From Phycomyces blakesleeanus NRRL 1555(-) (lineage: Eukaryota; Mucoromycota; Mucoromycetes; Mucorales; Phycomycetaceae): a stretch of DNA of 16,535 bases. Positions 1 through 8,235 of the stretch are shown piece after piece (positions within the stretch are counted from its first letter, which is position 1; the number at the start of each line of letters is the position of its first letter). The notes under the pieces were generated by a model, which searched no databases, was not told the DNA's origin, and saw nothing but the letters and a program-made list of their open reading frames with translations. The stretch is from contig NW_017265149.1 of the NCBI RefSeq assembly GCF_001638985.1, positions 648,467 through 665,001 of the forward strand. Reading direction: 5' to 3'. A program made the translations under genes and the position numbers.

Positions 1-700
1 ATAGGTATACAAATACTAGTCATATTTTTATTTTAAAGGGTTTATTATAGCATTATATAACAAATACAACAATTATAATAGGTAACGACAGTGAATTTTT
101 TTTTTACCATTTTCTATTGATAATATTCTTTGGCTGATTTGCGAAGATTATCTTGTATGAGCGTAAAGCTTAGCACTTGAAAATTATTTTGAAAAGTAGT
201 ACTTACCAATAGACACTATATATCTTTAGCCATAAGTTTGCAGTTCTACTATATCATTCACATCTCATAGTATATGTTGAAGTAGATAACCAATTATTTC
301 AGACAATTTAATTTTATTACTTTTATATAGACAAGCCTGATAAAGCTCAAAATAAATTATTATATGTAGAAATGGTTAATTTGATTGATACTTTCAATTT
401 GAAAAAAAGAAAACGGCTTTAGATCAATGAGAGAATAGACATCTCTTATGTGTGTGCGTGTGTATTTAAAACAATATATGAATGCTGGTTATAAGTAAAG
501 ATCCAAGAAATTAGTTAAAATATAGCAAAGATGTATTTAATGAATACAGAGTACAAAATTAATTTCTATTATTATAAAATCAATATATAAAATACATTTT
601 TATTGACATCAACTATGTAATTGAATTAGAAGTAAAGTAGTTTAGCTTGGATATCAAAGAACTTGATAATTTATTCACAAAAATACAATCAATAATTTGA
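1..700. other. AT-rich stretch without a recognised gene
   Basis: No convincing coding sequence was found on either strand. It is very AT-rich, with a short GT-rich run (GTGTGTGCGTGTGT) near 450-463. The first ~60 bases correspond to the downstream end of the weak RNase H-like trace described for copy B. The same sequence recurs at 10015-10714. Confidence 0.6.
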
Positions 701-733
701 AAATTTGATCTACTCTAAATATAAATATATTAG

Positions 734-754
734 CTGGGATGGTCCAAATCCCAG
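734..754. repeat. Short perfect hairpin (7-bp arms)
   Basis: CTGGGAT (734-740) and ATCCCAG (748-754) are perfect inverted repeats around the 7-nt loop GGTCCAA. The same hairpin recurs at 10748-10768. It lies just outside the left arm of the larger inverted repeat. Its function is unknown. Confidence 0.55.
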
Positions 755-808
755 TGTATGCTGTCGCAGGTCAGCACCATATTTTACTAGCTATTACATT
801 TCTTCTTC

Positions 809-860
809 GTGCCTTGTCCAGATCCAGAGGAGAGGGGGTCCAACGCCAGTCCATTCCATT
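809..860 (+). repeat. Left arm of imperfect inverted repeat (copy A)
   Basis: This arm resembles the reverse complement of 2194-2249. Matching blocks appear in the same order: GTGCCTTGT, GTCCAG or ATCCAG, GGGGGTCCA, CCAGTCCA and ATTCCA, separated by small indels. The arms enclose about 1.3 kb of T-rich and minisatellite DNA. This could be the worn end of a non-autonomous mobile element, but no target-site duplication is visible outside the arms. Confidence 0.5.
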
Positions 861-1175
861 GATTCTTTTTTGATTTTTGATTTTCTTGTTTTTTGATTTG
901 ATTTTTTAATTTTTTTTTTGATTTTTTTTTGATCTTTTTTTTGCTTTTTTTTATATTTTTTATGATTTGCTTTTCTTCATTTGATTTGATAAAATATTCT
1001 ATTCTATTCTATTGTATAGTATAATCTGTTTTGATATTTTTTAATAGACATGATGTGTCTTGATATGTCTTGGTCTGACTTGACTAGACTTGATTTGATA
1101 TGTCTTGTCTTCAATTGATTTGGGTTGATTTGTATTGACTTGATATGATTTGTATAATGTTCATGGTCATAGATA
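861..1175. repeat. T-rich low-complexity DNA with GACTTG/GATTTG and ATTCT runs (copy A)
   Basis: The first part is a string of (G/C)ATTTTT-like units with long T runs. It is followed by about four tandem ATTCT units near 995-1014, and then by irregular repeats of GACTTGA, GATTTG and TGTCTTG. No coding signal was seen. Confidence 0.7.
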
Positions 1176-1179
1176 CTGA

Positions 1180-2075
1180 GAGTGACTTTGTTAAAGGACG
1201 TCTTTAGATTTGATTTGAGAGAGAGTTTGAGAAAAGTAATCTTCAGATTTGGTGAAGAGAGACTTTGGAAAAAAACCACTTTCTGATATGAACCCAGAGA
1301 GGCTTTATTAGAAAACGCCTTGTTTTTTTAGCCGAGATGGATTTTGTAAAATGACATCTTCCGCTTTGATTAGAAAGATCTTGTAAAAGGACACCTGAAG
1401 ATATGTGACAGGAGAGCCTTTGTAAAGAGTGCCATATAACTTGAGTGGAGAGTTACTTGGTAAAAGAACACCTTCCGATTTAAGCTGAGAAAGGTTTTGT
1501 GAAAGAGAACCTTCCGATTTGAGTTGAGAATTGGTAAAGACATCAACAGATTTGAGCCAAAAGAGACATTGCTAAAGGACACATTCACGTTTGAATGAAG
1601 AGAGAGAAAGGGACTTTGTGAAAGAGAACCTTCCGATTTGAGTTGAGAGAGAGAGTTTGTAAAAAAACGCCTTTAGATTTGAGCGGAGGGATGCTTGGTA
1701 AAGGGACACCTTCCGATTTGGATTGAGAGAATTTGTTAACGACCAACTTCTGATTTGAGCTAAGAGAGAGTTTGTGAACGGACACCTTCAGTCTTGAATG
1801 AAGAGAGACTTTGGAAAAAGCGCCTTCAGATTTTAGTAGAGAGAGTTTGTGAACAGACATCTTTAGTCTTAAGTTAAGAGAGACTTTGGAAAGAGCGCCT
1901 TTTGACTTGAGTGGAGAGATATTTTGGAAAGAACATATTCCGATTTAAGTCGAGAGAGACTTTTTAAAAGGACACCTTCAGTCTTGACCCAAGAGAAACT
2001 TTGTAAAGGACACATTGTGATTTGAGACAACAAAGATTTTGGAAAGCAGTACCCTCCAGTTTGAGTGGATACAGA
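1180..2075. repeat. Degenerate ~45-bp minisatellite (copy A)
   Basis: About twenty degenerate units of mostly 44-45 bp. Each has a core like GAGAGAGACTTTGTGAAAGG, then ACACCTTC, then GATTTGAGTTGA. Because the period is close to a multiple of three, the minus strand shows stretches of a 15-residue repeat rich in Ser, Lys, Val and Leu. Those stretches change frame and stop repeatedly, so I read the array as non-coding. The units are diverged from one another, which marks the array as old, yet the two block copies are identical here, which marks their exchange as recent. Confidence 0.85.
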
Positions 2076-2193
2076 GACGCTTCGTTAACGAATGCATTGT
2101 TTTTGTTTTTGTTTTTGACATTGTTTTTGCTTTGTGTTTTTGATATTATTATTTTTTCTTCTTTTTTCTTTTTTTTTTTTTTTACAAAATATT

Positions 2194-2249
2194 GGAATGG
2201 ATATTGGACTGGACAATGGACCCCCCCTTCCTGGACTTGAACAAGGCAC
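2194..2249 (-). repeat. Right arm of imperfect inverted repeat (copy A)
   Basis: Reverse-complement partner of 809-860. It runs from GGAATGG through a C7 run to AAGGCAC. One C/T difference from copy B lies just after the C run. Confidence 0.5.
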
Positions 2250-2970
2250 TGGACCCTATACTATACAACTGCGAAATATATATATTATTAGTTCTAAGAT
2301 ATTTGATACTCTAATTAACAGCGTAATATTTTTGTGACGCCCAACTGAAATGGGTTCAGTTTTGCTTTGTGTTGTTTTTCAGAGAAAACACCAAGAGCAG
2401 GATTCCTTTGAATAGCTATATTGTTGCTATTGTGTTTCCGTAGTTCCTTCCGAAATATTTTCTTGCTTGCTGATGGAGGCCTGTAATAGATATACTGGTG
2501 CCACAGAATTGTCTGCAAAATCCATTCGGGGATCGCCAAAACCTTTTTTTTTATGTATGAAACTACGGCCTTTGACCAACGTATAAAATTCATATTTGAA
2601 GAAATTGTTGACCCAGTGGAGATTCTTGAAGTGCTTTTGGCCGACCCATGAAATGGTAAGCTCCTGGGTTGTATAATTTGATGGTGCATTTTTGATAGCT
2701 TGATACAATTGACTTGATCACTTGAATACTTGAGGCGGGATATAGTGCTACACACAATTTTCTCGCGGGAAAGATTTACTACTGGATTGAATTTCCATGA
2801 TTTTTTGTAGGAACGGGGGTATATAATTTTCTTAATGTGAGTCAGAGACCGGCCACCAAGTAGCTTGAACACCGTGCAAAATGCTTGATTTTCTTGGTTG
2901 ATTGTATTGGTGAGCATCAGGAGACTTTGCATATTTTTGTTACTGTCCTCTCATTCCACCTTTGATAATT

Positions 2971-3105
2971 TCTTTTTTTGTCCGTTTTTTTTTTGTTCTT
3001 TTTTTTTTGTTCTTTTTTTTTTGTTCTTTTTTTTTTGTTCTTTTTTTTTTTGTTCTTTTTTTTTTGTTCTTTTTTTTTTGTTCTTTTTTTTTGTTCTTTT
3101 TTTTT
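2971..3105. repeat. T(8-11)GTTC microsatellite (copy A)
   Basis: A run of T tracts interrupted about every 13-15 bp by GTTC, with eight interruptions. It lies inside the decayed minus-strand gene. On the minus strand it reads as a meaningless Lys-rich string. Confidence 0.9.
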
Positions 3106-3121
3106 CTAATTTTTTCCTTTA

Positions 3122-3141
3122 CATATATATATATATATATA
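3122..3141. repeat. (TA)n run
   Basis: A run of about ten alternating AT dinucleotides just right of the T-rich microsatellite. The matching run in copy B (about 13081-13093) is shorter. Confidence 0.85.
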
Positions 3142-3463
3142 AACATCCGCTTTTTCTTTTTGCGTTTTAGAACCAGTCTGATATTGGCTTCCTGCTTGAC
3201 TGATTCTGTCCTCATCAAACTTTGACTTGATAGTTTGCTAAAATTAGACTCATGATATGACCTTTGATTGAATCTTGCTTTTCATTGGCAATCACTTGCG
3301 CACGTATTTGGACCCTAGATGTAGGTTGTTTGTCCTTGGTATACAGACATTGCCGGTATTGCTTGCTTTAGCCTACTCTTCTTGACAGCTCCGAACATGA
3401 CCCGGTTGACCCAATTAATCGAATCTTGATTCCATATATCGGCCAAATTTGAGGACAACTCAT

Positions 3464-4125
3464 AATATGCTGGCTTGTGTTCAACCCATGGCTGTATTAA
3501 ATACTCATAGCTGTCGATGAAATTCTCGATATCCTATCCACTTGGTAGTAGATACTCTACTTGCATAGTGTCTACTATATATTGTAACCTTAATAGTATT
3601 GAAAAAAGCCAAGCGCTTGTTTCCTGAAGCCCATCTTGAGTAGTAGTCGTATCAAATAAACGTGGTTTCTTAGATTTGTGATTGGTATGTGCTGTAAATT
3701 TGAGATACTTTTCTGCATCATACGCTTGGCTTATTGATTGTATCTCTTGTTGATAATCGGCTTGAAAGTATCATAGCAGATATTATAAACCCGCCAGCTG
3801 TATATTTTTAAGGACTGCCTATTGTTTACTGTGGAATCCATTTGAAAGTCAATAAGATTACCCCTAGACTTGAGTTAATACATCTATCGACTCTGCAGAA
3901 TCCACTAGACGGAACCAGAGACACGCAAAAACTTGAATAATGTTTTTCTAGAACGCCAAGGGCCACCAAGGTTGACCAAATACGATTTATAGCTGCCACA
4001 AAACCAAACGTCCACGTTTTATAACTTAAAATTTTGGTATCCATTTTCAAGATCAAAAACCAGGTTCATGGTAGCCCAAACGAATTACATAGCACAATCC
4101 ATAAACAGAGATATTGAAGCAATAC
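3464..4125. other. Diverged continuation of the repeat block (copy A side)
   Basis: This stretch aligns only loosely with 13416-14299. Shared islands include ACGTGGTTTCT, CATTTGAGATA-like and GAATCCATTT, and the order is kept. The left part holds the N-terminal half of the decayed minus-strand gene. Right of its start codon (3842-4125) no further gene is recognised; a 76-codon open stretch on the minus strand has no recognisable feature. Confidence 0.6.
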
Positions 4126-4490
4126 GACACTCATGCGCTTGAGAACAAAAGCAGGAAACCCAGACAGGGAAATCTATTGACCCAATAGTCAAACGCCTGC
4201 GGACAGCAATCAAAAACAAAGAGAGACAAAACCCAGATACATGCAACAGTCAAATGCCTGTGGGCAGCAACCAGACCAATAGATGGATAAAGTCCAGATA
4301 TATGGCAGTCAAACGCATGAGAACAATAATTAAAAACACGGGAAAAAACCCCAAGTTTCACAGCAGTCAAAGGCCTGCAAGCAGCACCAGTAACACATGC
4401 AAACAAAGTCCAGATACATGGATGACGATTGCCTGAAAATAACATCCAGAAACACAGACAGCCAAAGTCTAGACAACGAAACAAAAGGGA
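4126..4490. repeat. Degenerate ~60-bp tandem array
   Basis: About six worn units with spacings of 58-61 bp, anchored by the recurring CAGTCAAA followed by GCCTG, CAGCAACCAGA and GTCCAGATAC. Aligned by eye, one unit (AAATGCCTGTG, then GCAACCAGAC, then AGATGGATA) resembles the homogeneous unit beyond 14300. It lies in the matching place relative to the repeat block. The minus strand is open here for 168 codons, but this only reflects a period divisible by three. Confidence 0.75.
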
Positions 4491-4598
4491 CCAATAACGT
4501 CCAAACAAAATAGGGAAAACCAAGAACCCAAGAACTCGATCATAGCCTTGGGGGGTGGAACTCAAAAAGATTTCTACCAACCCGAAACTATTTTTTTT

Positions 4599-4630
4599 AA
4601 AAATAAATAAATAATTAAATAAATAAATTA
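4599..4630. repeat. (AAAT)n simple repeat
   Basis: AAATAAATAAAT-type tetranucleotide run with one TTA interruption, preceded by a T8 run. Confidence 0.85.
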
Positions 4631-4639
4631 GAGTCAATA

Positions 4640-4989
4640 AATTTTCAATATGTATAAATAATAAATATAGTAGTAAAAATATAAGTCAAAATTTTACCTT
4701 TTTGAGAACCAGAGGGTCGCTACCACCACTTTCGAATATATGCAGACGGTGATTAACAGCAAGTGCAACGAGCCACAACTCAGCCTACACCTGCTCTGCA
4801 TACATCGGTGTAGACAACTCCACGTCTACCTTCCCTCTACTATCCAAAGACTTTGGACTCGGAACCAAACAAGCAAGCGGACCATGGCGTCAAACTTAAA
4901 AAAGAATGATTAGCCAGACCTTTGAATATGCGAGCAATTGGAACCGAACGTAAAGGGGAATCTGACTACCGCCTGCTGACCCCGGCATC
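4640..4989. other. Intergenic 3' flank of the acidic-protein gene
   Basis: It starts AT-rich and becomes GC-moderate towards the stop codon at 4990. It contains a small inverted repeat, GTAGAC and GTCTAC around 8 nt (4810-4829). No convincing AATAAA signal was found on the minus strand just after the stop, so the transcript end is not placed. Confidence 0.5.
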
Positions 4990-6915
4990 TCATGCTTCAT
5001 CGTCAAAGTCACTCTCTTCTAACTCAGCAAGGAGATCTGCCAACACCGAGTCTTGCAGGGTGACGCCCTCGTCGTCATCTTCGTGTCCCTCATCCGAGTC
5101 CTCTTCGTCATCATCATCTTCTTCTTCTTCACCTAGGACTTCTTCTGGACTCTCGGGAGCGGTAGTCAGCCACGCCACAACACCAGGAATTGTGGTAGGC
5201 TCTGGTGCCTTATCCTCTGGCAACGACACGCCAGATGGACCGTGAAGGCCAGCACCAGAATCAGATCTGGGGAGAGAAGGGGAAGATGGTAGTCTTGGAC
5301 CCTCCTCTGGATTCCCCACGAGATCTTCTGCAACTTGCTGTGGGACACAAGTCGCGCCTTTGTTGGTAATGTTTACCTGTTCAAGTGGGAATGGGCAAGC
5401 CACACCAGAAGCAGGAAACATGGTTGCAGCACCAGAAACCGGAAACATGGTAGCCGCACCAGAGACAGAAAGTCCGGTAGCAGCACCAGAAGCAGGAAAC
5501 ATGGTGACAGCACCAGAAGCAGGGAACATAATTGCTGCCATGATGGGAGAGGCTTTTGAGACTAAGCACTCATCCCAGTGCATGAGGCAATCGTCTCGGT
5601 AGTGATCAAGGTTGCCCTCGATCCCTGGAACTACCTCGACGGCGAGGTCCATGAGACTGTCGCCATACAAGTCTTCTGGAACCATCGCTAGTTCGTTGTT
5701 CACGTTGTACCAGCAGGCTGTGGAGACGCCTGCAACAACGACACCGGCATACTCGACATCAAGCATTTCGGAAGACTCTGGCTCAGAGATTATACTCATT
5801 GCACAGTCGAGATCTTCCTCATCTGCATCCGTCAGCATCTGCTCCAAAGGAGTGTCAACAGTGGACAGGAAGTCCATGCGTTCTTGTTGCCCGAAGGCAA
5901 AGAGACCTCCGACCAACGCAGGACACTGAGGCACCTCCTCAGACCAGACAGTGTTTCCACCGTACCAGCAGTCTTCCATGGCCGAAGCCACCTCTGCTCC
6001 AACAGCACCCACTTGTTGGGCAGTACACATGGAGAGATCCCGGCCAGCCCAAAGGTCTTCACTGGTATCCTCAATTGACATAGAGCCAAAGAGAGATACC
6101 AGATCGGAAATTTCCGAAAGGATCATCTCCTGGCCAGAGAAAGGAAGCTCACCAACCAAAGGGAAACCTGGTCTCTGTTCAGTGAATGTGCCTTGTTCAG
6201 GGAGACAAGGCGAAGCAAGGAAACACCCAGTTGCAGGAACACTGGCAGAGACTTTATCATAGCAGATGCTATGGGTTTCGCTCTGGATACTGTTTTTCAA
6301 CAGTTCTGGAGTAGATCCAATGGGCTTAGGAGGGTTCATCTTTGGAACTATCTCCTTGAACATCTGCTCCTCCAGTTCCTCCCCATAGTATGGGAGTCTG
6401 GTTCGGACCAAGCGTTTTAGTCCCTGGTTCTCATGACGCACTGGAATGTACGCCACTTGTTCCATGTGGGAACGCTTGTCATCTTCACGAACTGTTGGGT
6501 TCATCCGATGGCAGACGCTGTTCTGTTGCTTTACGGAAGTAGAACTAGAAAGACCTTCAACATCACTGGCACCATTAATCTCCGAAGAGACAGCAAGACA
6601 AGATATAGGCCCCAAGGCATCTCCAAGGGAGCCACTACGGCAGGAACCAGAAGAAAATACCTCCAACGAAGTACGGAAAGACTGCAAGCAACCTTCATCG
6701 TCTGACATATGGTCAATGTTAGTATCTATGTTGATATTACAGTACTCAATAGCTGTCTTACCTTTGTGGATTACTTTCATTCCGTATGAGAATAAGCCCA
6801 TGTTAAAAACAGAGGGGACTGAGAGAGAGGATATAGCTGCGAAAAGCAGTGCGCAAAAGTAGGCTGAGGCAAGACATAAAGTCTGCAAGGCAAGTTGGAT
6901 GGGATAGGAAATCAT
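4990..6915 (-). CDS. Two-exon gene for a 621-residue acidic protein, family unknown
   Basis: Exons are 6915-6762 and 6701-4990. The start is the first ATG after a TATA box 61 bp upstream and a pyrimidine-rich leader. In the spliced protein, residues ~7-35 are strongly hydrophobic (signal peptide or signal anchor; no basic residue before it, Lys and His soon after). Residues ~66-110 are Ser-rich. A charged section around 140-180 includes RTRLPYYGEELEEQ and PKMNPPKP. About 440-485 hold decapeptide repeats of the type MFPASGAATM. The last 50 residues are highly acidic with long Glu/Asp runs, ending SDFDDEA. Composition is far more GC-rich than both flanks. I recognise no family or catalytic motif. 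If the N-terminus is an anchor, the acidic part would probably face the cytosol; a nuclear or binding role for the tail is only a guess. Confidence 0.8.
   Translation of the reverse strand: MISYPIQLALQTLCLASAYFCALLFAAISSLSVPSVFNMGLFSYGMKVIHKGKTAIEYCNINIDTNIDHMSDDEGCLQSFRTSLEVFSSGSCRSGSLGDALGPISCLAVSSEINGASDVEGLSSSTSVKQQNSVCHRMNPTVREDDKRSHMEQVAYIPVRHENQGLKRLVRTRLPYYGEELEEQMFKEIVPKMNPPKPIGSTPELLKNSIQSETHSICYDKVSASVPATGCFLASPCLPEQGTFTEQRPGFPLVGELPFSGQEMILSEISDLVSLFGSMSIEDTSEDLWAGRDLSMCTAQQVGAVGAEVASAMEDCWYGGNTVWSEEVPQCPALVGGLFAFGQQERMDFLSTVDTPLEQMLTDADEEDLDCAMSIISEPESSEMLDVEYAGVVVAGVSTACWYNVNNELAMVPEDLYGDSLMDLAVEVVPGIEGNLDHYRDDCLMHWDECLVSKASPIMAAIMFPASGAVTMFPASGAATGLSVSGAATMFPVSGAATMFPASGVACPFPLEQVNITNKGATCVPQQVAEDLVGNPEEGPRLPSSPSLPRSDSGAGLHGPSGVSLPEDKAPEPTTIPGVVAWLTTAPESPEEVLGEEEEDDDDEEDSDEGHEDDDEGVTLQDSVLADLLAELEESDFDDEA
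5398..5540 (-). repeat. Internal 30-bp coding repeat
   Basis: About five units of 30 bp inside exon 2, encoding variants of MFPASGAAT; one unit is diverged to GLSVSGAAT. The period is a multiple of three, so copy-number change would keep the frame. Confidence 0.85.
6702..6761 (-). other. 60-nt spliceosomal intron, length divisible by three
   Basis: On the minus strand the stretch begins GTAAGA and ends GTCAG. It carries a perfect TACTAAC branch site (6718-6724) 15 nt before the acceptor boundary. It splits codon 52, giving Asp after HK. Because it is 60 nt with no in-frame stop, retention would add 20 residues and leave the frame open (641 residues). Confidence 0.85.
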
Positions 6916-6975
6916 GAGAAATCGCGGGAAGAGAGGTATACGGAAAAAAATGAAAAAATTGAAAGGTTGATGCTT

Positions 6976-6983
6976 CTTTTATA
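6976..6983 (-). promoter_or_regulatory. TATA box of the acidic-protein gene
   Basis: TATAAAAG on the minus strand, 61-68 bp upstream of the start codon. No other ATG lies between it and the start, and a T-rich leader follows. Confidence 0.7.
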
Positions 6984-6997
6984 GACAATTTGTCTAT
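6981..6997. promoter_or_regulatory. 17-bp palindrome overlapping the TATA box
   Basis: ATAGACAA and TTGTCTAT are perfect 8-bp inverted arms around a single T. The first three bases lie within the TATA box. The symmetry and place suggest a site for a dimeric DNA-binding protein, but no known site was recognised. Confidence 0.4.
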
Positions 6998-7615
6998 CTC
7001 ATTCCTTGTTGATGGTACTGCTGTTTCTTTGTGACAGCTACTACATTACTCATTCAATCATAGAGCAAAGAATGTAGCTAGGAGTTTTTCTTTGTATTTC
7101 TTTCAATTTTCACTTCTTTCCGTAATGATATGTATGTAGTAAAGAGTAGTAATTTAATTTTAACAGCTAACATTAATTTAAGTCTAAAAAAAAATTGAAT
7201 TAAATATCGTCTAAAAATGTGCGGATGCATTAAAGCAGTGGAATTTTTCTTTTAAAAAGTACTAGAAAATGAAAGAGAATGTTGAAGCAAATAAGTAAAA
7301 AAAAAAAATATATAGCCAAATAGTTAACCAATATCTAGAAATAGAGGTTTTTTTCTTTTATTACTTAAAGCTGATCTGTGCTCTGTTTATATAATGTAAT
7401 CAAATATATAAACTCAAGGAAAACAAGTAGAAAACCAGTGATTTATATAGACAGCCAATTTGCAAAATGTTATAGCGAAAGAAAAATATTTTGTGCCTAT
7501 CACTTAAAGTTAGTGATAGTATGATTAGATCGACCAATTTTTTAAGAGAGTAGATCCTTCATTTTTGAAGAGACCGTGTATTTCTTAGCAAAAATGTCGT
7601 TGGAATAAATTATAA
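6998..7615. other. Upstream region of the acidic-protein gene; no gene seen
   Basis: AT-rich spacer. The first ~100 bp is less AT-rich and may hold upstream promoter elements. The remainder shows A and T runs and no coding signal. Confidence 0.5.
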
Positions 7616-8235
7616 ATGATATTAAAACTAAAGAACAGAAAAATGGTCTACATAATTTGTATGACTATTAGTAGGAAAACGTTGGGGGTATTGGAAGATC
7701 TTGAAGATGGAGTGATACACGTTTGTATCAACTAGTGTACTCTGATCGGCCTGAGAAATGATAAATGTAAGATGAGCTATGTTCATAAAGATCTTCATTA
7801 GTTAAATATTGACCTGCTATCAGTAGTAAGTAAAGAGAAAAAGTACTTGATTCCACTAATATTATTTTTGGGCTTTTGTCTCAAACTCTACGCAAAATTT
7901 GCTGGTTATAGTATTATATACAAGCAGCTTTGTTATTGTTTTCTTACTGTCTTTAATACAAGATTAGCTTGATCTTATAATATGAACTTTTTTAATATAA
8001 AAAAACCAATGTGAGAATACTATATTAGAAATCATATTGCTTGATGATTTTACACAAACTTGACTACTTTGAATGTCTGAAAGTGTATCAGGTGTTTTCT
8101 TTAATGTCTATGCTCAGTACTGTTATATTGTTTGAGACAAAGCATTACGTTAAAAGTGACCCTTTATGTCATGGATATATATTAATTCAAAGAAAATCTG
8201 CTTTGAAACATTTTTTTCTTAAGTTTAAATAGTTC
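7616..8235 (+). pseudogene. Highly decayed Ty3/Gypsy-like reverse transcriptase/RNase H remnant
   Basis: Short traces appear in the order expected for a Ty3/Gypsy polyprotein. In one frame there is MVY and, nine residues on, SRKTL (around 7643-7684), where the family has VYxDD followed by FSKT; the two catalytic Asp are gone. GLRNDKCK (7748-7771) matches the family's GLxLNxxKC. FLGFCLKLYAKFAGYSII (7865-7918) matches FLGLxxYYRRFIxNFSxIA. In another frame FECLK (8068-8082) and later FETKHY, then HGYILIQ, match FExLK, LETDAS and GAVLSQ at about the right spacing. Stops and a frame change break it. The assignment rests on motif order and spacing read by eye. Confidence 0.4.

Larger units (their letters stand above)
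1..3463. repeat. Long direct repeat, copy A
   Basis: This block matches 10015-13415 in the same orientation, starting at an offset of 10,014 bp. No difference was seen by eye over the first ~2.1 kb. One T is lost in the T run near 2165-2183, about seven substitutions lie in 2185-2960, the T-rich and TA microsatellites differ in length, and roughly a dozen substitutions fall in 3235-3463. The left end is not visible because the match already runs at the first base of the window. The right end is an abrupt fall in identity just after the ACTCAT at 3458-3463, not the end of homology. The real substitutions argue against a simple assembly duplication. Confidence 0.95.
2320..3841 (-). pseudogene. 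Decayed protein gene of unknown family (copy A)
   Basis: Read right to left, this stretch starts with an ATG (MDSTVNNRQ) and gives coding-looking sequence in several frames. It includes SSNLADIWNQDSINWVNR (around 3410-3460), continuing through a Lys/Arg-rich part to IPAMSVYQGQ, and then IRAQVIANEKQDSIKGHIMS. The left part has long open stretches in two overlapping frames (2315-2932 and 2427-2708). In-frame stops, frame changes and a T-rich microsatellite at 2971-3105 break it, so no single frame covers it. The diverged copy B keeps the start (MDST, then NN and Q) and the SSNLADI and WVNR motifs, which supports a real ancestral protein of perhaps 450-500 residues. I do not recognise the family; a repeat-borne or transposon-linked gene is possible. 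Confidence 0.6.

Noticed and set aside
741..752. Sequence GGTCCAAATCC resembling a tRNA B box (possible SINE or tRNA gene)
   Set aside because: No matching A box at the right distance and no cloverleaf; it is part of the 734-754 hairpin.
705..896. 63-codon plus-strand open frame, repeated at 10719-10910
   Set aside because: It spans a hairpin, an inverted-repeat arm and T-rich DNA, with no promoter or protein features; its identity in both copies reflects only the repeat.
995..1014. ATTCT units as a possible telomere-like repeat
   Set aside because: Only about four units, AT-rich and internal, unlike fungal telomere repeats such as TTAGGG.
1004..1860. Three minus-strand open frames with 15-residue repeats, as a possible repeat protein
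   Set aside because: The frames change and stop within the degenerate 45-bp array, with no consistent start or domain.
2940..3225. Lys-rich (minus) and Phe-rich (plus) open frames
   Set aside because: Both are translations of the T(n)GTTC microsatellite, which also differs in length between the copies.
4131..4637. 168-codon minus-strand open frame
   Set aside because: It is the translation of the degenerate 60-bp array plus an AAAT run; openness follows from a period near a multiple of three.
4922..6862. Several plus-strand open frames, including Ser-rich ones, opposite the acidic-protein gene
   Set aside because: They are antisense shadows of a GC-richer gene. The Ser runs are the complement of the Glu/Asp codons, and the minus-strand gene has a promoter, an intron and one continuous frame.
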